From: Oscillospiraceae bacterium
Lineage (GTDB): Bacteria > Bacillota > Clostridia > Oscillospirales > Acutalibacteraceae
DNA: 11,256 bases
Assembly (NCBI GenBank): GCA_028706415.1
Contig: JAQWBK010000013.1
Location: forward strand, 12,336-23,591
Direction: 5' to 3'
Each line of letters starts with the position of its first letter. Within the stretch, counting starts at the first letter, position 1. Below the pieces are notes generated by a model. It had not been told where the DNA came from. It was given only the letters and a program-made list of their open reading frames with translations, and did no database searches. This document shows, piece by piece, positions 5,622 to 11,256 of this stretch. The position numbers and the translations under genes were made by a program.

Positions 5622-6548
5622 TCACAGCATATCCTTTTTATGCAGAATAAACCCGACAACCCCCATCAAAGCAACCGATAATATGACGGGAAACCAGAAA
5701 AGCTGGTCAAACGGCAACCCTTTTACATTCATTCCGTAAAAGCCCGCAATAATATTGGGTATGGAAATTACAATTGTAATCGATGCCAAAATCTTCATCA
5801 CGATGTTAAGATTATTGGATATTACCGAAGCAAATGCATCCATGGTGCCCGACAAAATATTGAGATATATGTTGGACATTTCAACAGCCTGCTTTATCTC
5901 GATAAGCACATCTTCCAGAAGGTCTTGATCATCTTCATACAGCTTGATATATCTCCCGCGCATCATTTTTTCGAGGGTGGTCTCATCCGATTTTAATGAA
6001 GTAGAAAAGTATACCAGCGATTTTTGTAAATCCAGAAGCTGAATAAGCTCCTTATTTTTCATGGATTTGCGAAGCTGTTTTTCAAGCAGGATGGATATTT
6101 TATCAATCTGTTTCAAATACTGCAAAAACCGTGTCGCAACCCGTAGCATGATAAAAAGGACAAACTGTGTTTTCAGCCCGGTCTGAACATTTTTCACAAC
6201 ACCCTGGGTGAATTCTCTGATTATTGCATTCTCCCGTAAAGATACCGTAATAACATGGTTGGGGGTAACCAAAATTCCGATAGGCATGGTCGAATAAGTG
6301 ACCCCTACATCAGTTTTCCCCGAAACCGGAGTATCGAAAATCACCAGAGTATTTCCGTCCTCACTTTCGATACGTGCAGATTCCTCTTCATCCAGCGATG
6401 CACGAAGAAAGTCAGGCTCAAGCGAAAAGTGTGAGATAAGAAAATTGACCTCACGCTCATCCGGATTAACCACATCAATCCAGCAGCCATCCTCAAGCTC
6501 ATCAATTCGGCAAATGCGGCCATCTATTGTTTTGTAAAAATTGATCAT
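5622..6548 (-). CDS. corA: CorA-family divalent metal (Mg2+) transporter
   Basis: CorA proteins are pentameric inner-membrane channels for Mg2+ or, in some members, Co2+, Ni2+ or Zn2+. The N-terminal 240 or so residues form the cytoplasmic funnel domain. Two membrane helices follow (about 250-271 and 284-302 from the ATG), and the signature YGMNV sits at the end of the first (GMN at about 272-274). The short positively charged tail HKKDML fits the expected cytoplasmic C-terminus. I choose the ATG at 6548 (308 residues) because AGGGG lies 7 nt upstream. The in-frame GTG at 6554 overlaps the region right behind that ribosome binding site. The binding site is buried in a predicted hairpin, and the gene is preceded by a leader ORF and leader structures listed separately. 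Substrate is inferred from family only. Confidence 0.95.
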   Translation of the reverse strand: MINFYKTIDGRICRIDELEDGCWIDVVNPDEREVNFLISHFSLEPDFLRASLDEEESARIESEDGNTLVIFDTPVSGKTDVGVTYSTMPIGILVTPNHVITVSLRENAIIREFTQGVVKNVQTGLKTQFVLFIMLRVATRFLQYLKQIDKISILLEKQLRKSMKNKELIQLLDLQKSLVYFSTSLKSDETTLEKMMRGRYIKLYEDDQDLLEDVLIEIKQAVEMSNIYLNILSGTMDAFASVISNNLNIVMKILASITIVISIPNIIAGFYGMNVKGLPFDQLFWFPVILSVALMGVVGFILHKKDML

Positions 6549-6551
6549 TTG

Positions 6552-6572
6552 CACACCCCTTTTCGGGGCGCG
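6552..6572 (-). promoter_or_regulatory. Hairpin sequestering the corA ribosome binding site
   Basis: On the minus strand CGCGCCCC (6572-6565) pairs with GGGGTGTG (6559-6552) around the loop GAAAA, giving 8 bp including two G-U pairs. The AGGGG that serves corA is wholly inside the 3' arm, 3 nt from the ATG at 6548. The stop codon of the upstream leader ORF (6575-6573) touches the base of the stem. Confidence 0.7.
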
Positions 6573-6597
6573 TCAGCTAAGGATATGGCGCGTCCCG
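6564..6597 (-). promoter_or_regulatory. Alternative pairing that would free the corA RBS
   Basis: CGGGACGCG (6597-6589) can pair with CGCGCCCCG (6572-6564) at eight of nine positions, with one A-C mismatch. This uses the same bases as the 5' arm of the sequestering hairpin, so the two are mutually exclusive. The loop of this alternative contains 6588-6581, the strand that would otherwise pair with the leader ORF start. Confidence 0.5.
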
Positions 6598-6650
6598 ATA
6601 TTTGATATTATATGCTGACATAATCGACCTTCAGGGTCAGGGCTCACCAT
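6573..6650 (-). CDS. Putative 25-residue leader peptide ORF before corA
   Basis: The ORF encodes MVSPDPEGRLC at its start and ends in RHILS, 25 codons plus TGA. GGAGGTGG lies immediately upstream (6660-6653), an almost ideal ribosome binding site that is better exposed than that of corA. Early in the peptide is PDP with acidic neighbours, reminiscent of the enterobacterial MgtL leader (MEPDPTP), whose translation responds to Mg2+. Its TGA lies 2 nt after the paired region around 6581 and directly before the hairpin that hides the corA ribosome binding site, so a terminating ribosome would cover that hairpin. The peptide shows no similarity to a stable protein. Translation is inferred, and the segment could instead be untranslated structured RNA. 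Confidence 0.5.
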   Translation of the reverse strand: MVSPDPEGRLCQHIISNIGTRHILS

Positions 6651-6654
6651 ATCC
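6581..6654 (-). promoter_or_regulatory. Leader RNA domain closed by a 10-bp stem
   Basis: GGATATGGTG (6654-6645) pairs with CGCCATATCC (6590-6581): ten consecutive pairs with one G-U. The first strand includes the leader ORF start codon and the second lies near its end. Inside, TGACC (6639-6635) pairs with GGTCG (6629-6625) around CTGAA, and TATG/CATA (6622-6619 with 6614-6611) makes a small second hairpin, so a three-way junction is possible. It lacks the conserved blocks of the M-box and yybP-ykoY classes as I know them. Confidence 0.5.
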
Positions 6655-6699
6655 ACCTCCGTTTTTAAATAATTAATTATGGATTACTTAACAATAAAT

Positions 6700-6727
6700 A
6701 GTATATCATAATAACAAAAGAATACAA
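6700..6727 (-). promoter_or_regulatory. Predicted corA promoter
   Basis: On the minus strand TTGTAT (6727-6722) is followed by 16 nt and TATACT (6705-6700). Transcription from about 6693 gives a leader of roughly 145 nt before the corA ATG, enough to hold the leader ORF and all the structures described. A 12-bp AT palindrome (6669-6680) lies between the transcription start and the leader ribosome binding site. Confidence 0.6.
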
Positions 6728-6757
6728 GATTATTTCAATATAGCGCAAAGATAACCC

Positions 6758-7318
6758 CTATCTAATGCGATAACTCATACTATATATAATTTCGGCCATT
6801 TCTTTTGTAGATTTATTCAACCCGCTTTTGAGCCAATGCTGGATAAGACCTATACTGCCGTATATTGCAAAGGTAAAATACAGCTCTCTTGTAACCAAAT
6901 CCCCTCCCCTATCCATTTGGGGCAATATGCCGAACTGCTCATAAATCAGAGTAATAAGCTTTTTTTGAAAATTAATATCCCCCTGCTCGCTCATAATCAC
7001 CTGAACATGATTTCTGTTTTCTGAAATATAATTGAAAACTCTTTCAAGATTATTTATCATTTCATCCTTATCGGTTTTAATCGAGAGATCCAGAATTATT
7101 TCTTTGCACCATGCAAGCGTTTCATTCTCGATTTGCCGAAGTAAATCATACTGATTGGAATAATGCGCATAAAAAGTCGTTCGGTTGATATCCGCATTTT
7201 CACATAACTCTTTGATGGTTATTTTTGATATAGGCTTTTCTCTCATTAGCTCAATAAGGCTGTTTTTTATTACCGTTTTTGTATACCGTGTTTTTCTGCT
7301 TTGAGTAAGTTCTTTCAT
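6758..7318 (-). CDS. TetR/AcrR-family transcriptional regulator
   Basis: TetR regulators are dimeric DNA-binding proteins that usually repress a neighbouring transporter and let go when a small ligand binds. From the ATG at 7318 the protein has 186 residues. A helix-turn-helix occupies about 10-55 (TRYTKTVIKNSLIELM, then ITIKELCENADINRTTFYAHYSNQYDLL), followed by a helical ligand/dimer domain of the type often paired with this N-terminus in Firmicutes (possibly TetR_C_7 or TetR_C_8). The start follows AGGTGG with an 8-nt spacing. The open frame continues upstream to 7393, but those 25 residues lie in the promoter region and precede the usual TetR N-terminus. It is divergent from the ABC operon, which is its probable target along with its own gene. 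Confidence 0.93.
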   Translation of the reverse strand: MKELTQSRKTRYTKTVIKNSLIELMREKPISKITIKELCENADINRTTFYAHYSNQYDLLRQIENETLAWCKEIILDLSIKTDKDEMINNLERVFNYISENRNHVQVIMSEQGDINFQKKLITLIYEQFGILPQMDRGGDLVTRELYFTFAIYGSIGLIQHWLKSGLNKSTKEMAEIIYSMSYRIR

Positions 7319-7344
7319 TAATATGACCACCTTTTTTGTTTGAA

Positions 7345-7374
7345 AATCAACATAACAAAAAATATTGTTGTCAA
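7345..7374 (-). promoter_or_regulatory. Possible promoter of the TetR-family gene
   Basis: A perfect minus-strand TTGACA (7374-7369) is present, but the -10 region at 17-18 nt (GTTGAT at 7351-7346 or TTGATT at 7350-7345) is weak. The -35 box lies inside an imperfect palindrome, which fits autorepression. Confidence 0.4.
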
Positions 7375-7387
7375 CACGACAAACATA
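7363..7387. promoter_or_regulatory. Candidate TetR-type operator
   Basis: An imperfect 25-bp palindrome has TTGTC (7368-7372) and GACAA (7378-7382) as inner arms around AACAC, and TAT (7363-7365) and ATA (7385-7387) as outer arms. Eight of ten arm positions match. A second small palindrome, TGTTGTCAACA (7366-7376), overlaps it. It covers the -35 box of the TetR-gene promoter and lies about 14 bp from the -35 of the ABC promoter. Binding is inferred from position. Confidence 0.45.
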
Positions 7388-7400
7388 ATGCAACTAACGG

Positions 7401-7429
7401 TTGTAAATCCAACACAGTGTCATTATACT
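7401..7429 (+). promoter_or_regulatory. Predicted promoter of the ABC transporter operon
   Basis: TTGTAA (7401-7406) is followed by 17 nt and TATACT (7424-7429). A 9-bp palindrome, ACACAGTGT (7412-7420), lies in the spacer and may be a second regulator contact. Transcription would begin near 7436, about 43 nt before the ATPase start codon. Confidence 0.65.
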
Positions 7430-7478
7430 AATTATGTAGCTAATCGTCAAGGCAGAAAGCATAAAGAGGTATTAATTT

Positions 7479-8180
7479 ATGGCTCTTATTGAGATGAAAA
7501 ATGTAACCAAAAAATATTATATCGGGGATGTAACCATAACGGCAGTCAATGACTGCTCATTTCCCATTGACAAGGGTGAACTGGCGGTTATTCTTGGCCC
7601 GTCGGGGGCAGGAAAAACAACCGTTTTAAATTTGCTGGGAGGAATGGATAAGCCCGATGACGGACAGCTTATGGTAGACGGCAACAAAATCCACCAATAC
7701 AGCAAAAAACAGCTGATTGAATACAGGCGAAAGGATATCGGCTTTGTATTTCAGTTTTATAACCTTGTGGGTAATTTAACCGCCCTCGAAAATGTTGAGC
7801 TTGCATGTCAGATATGCCCGGGTTCCCTCGACCCAAAAACCGTTTTAAATCAGGTCGGGCTATCCGAGCGGATGGGGAATTTCCCGTCTCAATTATCCGG
7901 AGGTGAACAGCAGAGGGTGGCAATTGCAAGAGCAATGGCTAAAAATCCAAAGCTGCTTTTATGCGACGAGCCTACCGGTGCGCTGGACAGCGATACCGGA
8001 CAGCGTATCATCGCGCTTCTTCAAAAAAACTGCAAAGAATCCGGCATGACCACCGTGCTGATTACTCATAACACCGTAATTGCCGAAATTGCAGACAAGG
8101 TAATCAGGCTTAAAAACGGAACGGTAAAAAGTATTACTGAAAATGCCCATCCCAAACGCGCAGATGAAATTTCGTGGTGA
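7479..8180 (+). CDS. ABC transporter ATP-binding protein, MacB/LolD type
   Basis: This 233-residue nucleotide-binding subunit powers a membrane transporter by ATP hydrolysis at the cytoplasmic face. All motifs are intact: Walker A GPSGAGKT (40-47), Q-loop Gln92 (VFQFYNL), signature LSGGEQQR (139-146), Walker B LLLCDEP (159-165), D-loop GALD (167-170) and H-loop His197 (ITHN). The sequence style (TAVNDCSF, PSGAGKTTVLNLLGGMDKPDDG, GFVFQFYNLVGNLTALENVELA) is that of the MacB/LolD/FtsE class, which partners FtsX-fold permeases, as is the case here. AAAGAGGT (7463-7470) gives the ribosome binding site. The TGA stop at 8178-8180 overlaps a possible permease ATG, so the two are translationally coupled. 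A substrate cannot be read from the sequence; efflux or envelope-directed mechanotransmission are both possible. Confidence 0.96.
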   Translation: MALIEMKNVTKKYYIGDVTITAVNDCSFPIDKGELAVILGPSGAGKTTVLNLLGGMDKPDDGQLMVDGNKIHQYSKKQLIEYRRKDIGFVFQFYNLVGNLTALENVELACQICPGSLDPKTVLNQVGLSERMGNFPSQLSGGEQQRVAIARAMAKNPKLLLCDEPTGALDSDTGQRIIALLQKNCKESGMTTVLITHNTVIAEIADKVIRLKNGTVKSITENAHPKRADEISW

Positions 8181-11100
8181 TGGTGAATATTATGCTTTAT
8201 AAAAACACTTTAATAAAAATCAGAAAATCTACGGGAAGATATCTGTCCATCTTAATTCTTGTGATGGTCGGGGTAGGCTTTCATGCGGGTATACAGGCAA
8301 GTGCGCCGGATATATCCCTGGTCGCCGACAAATATTACCGCAGCCAAAGCTTGATGGATTTCAAAATTGTCAGTTCAATGGGCTTGACCCAAGATGATGT
8401 CAACACCATTAAAAATATAAACGGCTTAAAGCATGTTGTTCCAAGCTATTCGTTGGATGTGTCAGAGCAGGATAAGGTAATCCGAATTCATGCAATCGAA
8501 GAAAAAGTGAACACACCTGGTTTAACCGAGGGGCGAATGCCCAGGTCGGAAACCGAATGTGTGGCAGATGGCAGGCATTATAAAATCGGAGACGAAATCA
8601 GGATTTCAAGGGATACAAGCCAAAAGCTGAAAAACAATGTATTTACCGTTGTCGGGCTTATTAAATCGGTTTTGTATACATTTGAGGATTACGGAATTTC
8701 CACCATTGGGGACGGTAAGCTGTCATCCTTTATTTTCATAGATAAAAGCAATTTTATTTTAGATGCCTATACAGAAATTTATATTAAAGCAGGGCAATAC
8801 GATAATGCTGCTGTTTTTACCGATAAATATCAGGGTATCATATCCGGTCTTAATGATGAACTGGTTAAAATTAAGTTGCAAAGGGAAAATGCAAGGTATG
8901 ATGAAATTTATTCAAAAGCGAATGATGAAATCAGCCAAAACGAATCTGAGTTTAGCGAGGAAAAGAAAAAGGGAGAAAAACAGCTTTCTGATGCAAAGGA
9001 AGAGCTTGACCATGGGGCGAAAGAGATAAAGGAAGCCAAGGATGAGCTTATTAATAGTCAAGCCAAGCTACAAATTATTACAGTCGAAAAAAACGCCGAA
9101 TTTGAATCGGCCAAAGACAAAATATCAGATGGCCGCAGAGCAATCAATTCCGCCTTGGAAAAGCTGGGAGTCTCGGAAGATGAGCTGGGTACAAAAATCA
9201 ACCTGTTAAATTCGGCGTTACAAGAGATAAATTTGCAGCTTGCGGAGCTTCCTTCAGACCATCCACAATATATTCAGCTGCAAAATACCGCCATAGAATA
9301 TTCGGCTAATCTTGCCTCCCTCAAGGAGCTGCAGGCTACTGTTGACACGCTGAATGAGCAGGAAAAACTGCTGAATGACGGGATTATTACATTTTACTCA
9401 GAAACACAAAAGGCAAAGAACGATATTGAAAAAGGCAAAGTGGAAATTGCAAAAAACGAGAAAACAATAATAAACGGATATGCCGAATATCAAGAAAACC
9501 TCAACAAGTTTAATGCCGAAATATCGGACGCCGAGAAAAAAATTCAGGATGCCAAAACCAAGCTCACCGATATAAAGCAGCCCCGGTGGTATATTTTTGA
9601 CAGGGATGCTGCCGTAGGATACAGCGAACTTGAAAGTGCGATTAATGTGATAACCGCTTTTTCGGCAGTTATCCCCCTCTTTTTCATTATAATAGTAATC
9701 CTGATGACCTCCAACTCCATGTCCCGAATGATAACCGAAGAGCGGGGCGAATTAGGCACATTTACCTCCCTGGGATACAGTGACGGCAAAATTATCTCCA
9801 CCTACCTTCTCTATGTTATATCGGCTACCGGATTGGGGGTAGCAGCAGGGTTCTTTTTGGGGTGCACATTAATCCCCCCTCTTGTCTATTCTAATTTTCC
9901 GTTTATTCTGCCGCCACTTATAATTCAGTATGATATATCTTCCTTCCTCATTATTCTAGCGGTTACCCTGTCCATTATGCTGGTGGTTACGATTGTGGGA
10001 TGCCGTAAGCAGCTCAGGCAAAAGCCTGCCGACCTAATGCGACCTGTATCCCCTCGTTATGGGCGAAAAATACTTCTTGAAAGAATGGGGCCGATTTGGA
10101 AGCGTCTTTCATTTATATGGAAGGTTACCATGCGTAATTTGTTTAGGTATAAAAGGCGGGGGTTCATGACGATTGCCGGAATTACCGGGTGTACCGCAAT
10201 TTTGCTGGTTGGTTTCGGATTGAGGGATAGCATGGACGGAGTGGCGCAAAAACAATATGGCGATATTCATCGTTACAGCAATATAATTGTTTTGAGGGAT
10301 GAAACGCCGGCCATCAGCCAAGATATCAAAAATATGCTCCAAATGGAGCAATTTGTAAATCCGCTTTTAATTAAGCAAAGCGCATATCTATGCGAAAATG
10401 ACGGTCGGTCAATCGATGCATTTTTCATCGTGCCACAGGATATTAATCTTTTTTATGAATATTATCATCTAAAAAGCGTAATTGACAACAAAAAAATCAC
10501 CTTGGGTGGCGGCGGCGCGGTCATTTCCCAAAGGATTGCAAAAAAACTCAATATCGTAAAAGGTGATACAATCACCATCAAGGATGCCGATAACAACTAT
10601 TTTGAAATATTGGTTGCCAATGTAACCGAAAACTATCTGTCCAACTATATTTACATGGAGCCGAAAGAATACCGCAAAGTATTCGGTGAATTCGCCGCAT
10701 ATAATGCCCTTGTTTCAAATTATAACGGGGATGAGCAGGAGGTCGCCCGCCGATTGGTTGGCAGCGATCTGGTTGTGAATATTAGTTTTTCGAGCGATAC
10801 CATACAAAAAGCGGTCGACAGCAACGACAGCATGAACAGTATAATTGCTTTGATTATAGTAGTTGCTTGCCTTCTTGCTGTTATAGTGTTATATAATTTG
10901 ACAGCAATCAATATCAGCGAAAGGAAACGCGAAATTGCCACACTTAAAGTGTTGGGGTTCCGTGACGGGGAAACCAATGCATATATTTACCGAGAGGCAA
11001 TGCTCCTGACCCTTATAAGTATCGTGCTGGGTATAATGCTCGGAAAGTTTCTTCATTCCTATGTACTGAATATTATTGATACCGACGCGAGAACACTGTT

Positions 11101-11233
11101 GAGAAAAATCGAGGGGCAAAGCTTTGTAATTTCCGGCCTTCTCACCCTTGTATTTTCAATTATTATGCAGGTAGTCACCTACTTTAAGCTTAAATCTATT
11201 GATATGATTCAGTCACTTAAATCAGCAGAATAA
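8180..11233 (+). CDS. Large FtsX-fold ABC permease with extracellular coiled coil
   Basis: This is the membrane partner of the upstream ATPase, about 1017 residues and much longer than MacB (about 650). Predicted order: a basic N-terminus (KIRKSTGRYLS); membrane helix 1 (about 22-40); a first extracellular domain; a long coiled coil (about 230-465) rich in Lys, Glu and Ala with AKEELDHG, AKEIKEAKDEL and SDAEKKIQDAKTKL; helices at about 487-510, 540-563 and 586-608; helix 5 (about 662-680); a second extracellular domain; and three C-terminal helices (about 887-908, 941-962, 984-1003). The two FtsX blocks repeat each other: EERGELGTFTSLGYSDG and ERKREIATLKVLGFRDG, the motif that contacts the ATPase. 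The start is uncertain. ATG 8180 overlaps the ATPase stop (TGATG), while ATG 8192 has GGTGA 5 nt upstream. GTG 8174 is also in frame. Confidence 0.92.
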   Translation: MVNIMLYKNTLIKIRKSTGRYLSILILVMVGVGFHAGIQASAPDISLVADKYYRSQSLMDFKIVSSMGLTQDDVNTIKNINGLKHVVPSYSLDVSEQDKVIRIHAIEEKVNTPGLTEGRMPRSETECVADGRHYKIGDEIRISRDTSQKLKNNVFTVVGLIKSVLYTFEDYGISTIGDGKLSSFIFIDKSNFILDAYTEIYIKAGQYDNAAVFTDKYQGIISGLNDELVKIKLQRENARYDEIYSKANDEISQNESEFSEEKKKGEKQLSDAKEELDHGAKEIKEAKDELINSQAKLQIITVEKNAEFESAKDKISDGRRAINSALEKLGVSEDELGTKINLLNSALQEINLQLAELPSDHPQYIQLQNTAIEYSANLASLKELQATVDTLNEQEKLLNDGIITFYSETQKAKNDIEKGKVEIAKNEKTIINGYAEYQENLNKFNAEISDAEKKIQDAKTKLTDIKQPRWYIFDRDAAVGYSELESAINVITAFSAVIPLFFIIIVILMTSNSMSRMITEERGELGTFTSLGYSDGKIISTYLLYVISATGLGVAAGFFLGCTLIPPLVYSNFPFILPPLIIQYDISSFLIILAVTLSIMLVVTIVGCRKQLRQKPADLMRPVSPRYGRKILLERMGPIWKRLSFIWKVTMRNLFRYKRRGFMTIAGITGCTAILLVGFGLRDSMDGVAQKQYGDIHRYSNIIVLRDETPAISQDIKNMLQMEQFVNPLLIKQSAYLCENDGRSIDAFFIVPQDINLFYEYYHLKSVIDNKKITLGGGGAVISQRIAKKLNIVKGDTITIKDADNNYFEILVANVTENYLSNYIYMEPKEYRKVFGEFAAYNALVSNYNGDEQEVARRLVGSDLVVNISFSSDTIQKAVDSNDSMNSIIALIIVVACLLAVIVLYNLTAINISERKREIATLKVLGFRDGETNAYIYREAMLLTLISIVLGIMLGKFLHSYVLNIIDTDARTLLRKIEGQSFVISGLLTLVFSIIMQVVTYFKLKSIDMIQSLKSAE

Positions 11234-11238
11234 ATTCT

Positions 11239-11251
11239 GTATTAATAATAC
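11239..11251. other. Small inverted repeat at the window edge
   Basis: GTATT (11239-11243) and AATAC (11247-11251) flank AAT a few bases after the permease stop. It is too weak alone to be called a terminator, but it may be the left part of a larger structure cut by the window end. Confidence 0.2.
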
Positions 11252-11256
11252 CGTTT

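Noticed and set aside
6552..6693. M-box (ykoK) Mg2+ riboswitch before corA
   Set aside because: A GGTGAG is present, but the other conserved blocks of the M-box that I know (for example GGCTCC and GCTGCTGCCC) are missing, and the leader has no terminator. Rfam could still overrule this.
7319..7393. 25-residue N-terminal extension of the TetR-family protein
   Set aside because: It reads through the TetR-gene promoter and its ribosome binding site, and the family N-terminus begins at the ATG at 7318.
1..11256. CRISPR array, tRNA or rRNA genes, integrase or attachment sites
   Set aside because: No regularly spaced repeats, no tRNA cloverleaf or rRNA blocks, and no recombinase or phage genes were seen.

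Overview
The window looks like chromosomal DNA of a low-to-moderate G+C Gram-positive anaerobe, most likely Clostridia and perhaps the Oscillospiraceae/Ruminococcaceae side. The reasons are strong purine-rich ribosome binding sites, a TTG and a GTG start, a small anaerobe-type rubredoxin, a Clostridia-style YifB, and a TetR/MacB-type ABC module. This placement is an inference from style, because no rRNA or marker phylogeny is available here.

Layout. Positions 1-347 hold no gene. They contain two overlapping hairpins, a good forward promoter and a highly structured stretch whose best fold includes a pseudoknot. lepA (elongation factor 4) follows on the plus strand. The yifB/comM-type AAA+ gene is convergent to it, with only a 10-bp gap. 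Next on the minus strand is a DUF4163/DUF3298 (PdaC/RsiV-like) protein. It is divergent from a rubredoxin gene, and the shared region holds back-to-back promoters and a perfect inverted repeat. The rubredoxin gene ends at a perfectly palindromic bidirectional terminator shared with a uridine-phosphorylase-like gene on the minus strand. Upstream of that, also on the minus strand, lies a CorA-family metal transporter with its own promoter, a long structured leader and a terminator. The right third is a transport module: a TetR-type regulator (minus) divergent from a two-gene operon encoding a MacB/LolD-type ATPase and a very large FtsX-fold permease (plus) with an extracellular coiled coil.

How the parts fit. 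lepA, yifB, the phosphorylase, corA and rubredoxin are ordinary housekeeping or redox functions. The TetR-ABC-permease set is a typical self-regulated efflux or envelope-stress module. The permease start overlaps the ATPase stop, and a candidate operator overlaps the regulator promoter.

The two most interesting regions are RNA-level. (1) The corA leader encodes a 25-codon ORF with a near-ideal ribosome binding site. The ORF starts with an Mg-leader-like PDP motif, and its start region can pair with its own end. Its stop codon abuts a hairpin that buries the corA ribosome binding site, and an alternative pairing could free that site. (2) The RNA upstream of lepA contains a hairpin whose whole 9-nt loop is complementary to a segment about 80 nt downstream, just after a 16-bp stem. 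Neither matches a riboswitch class that I can name with confidence.
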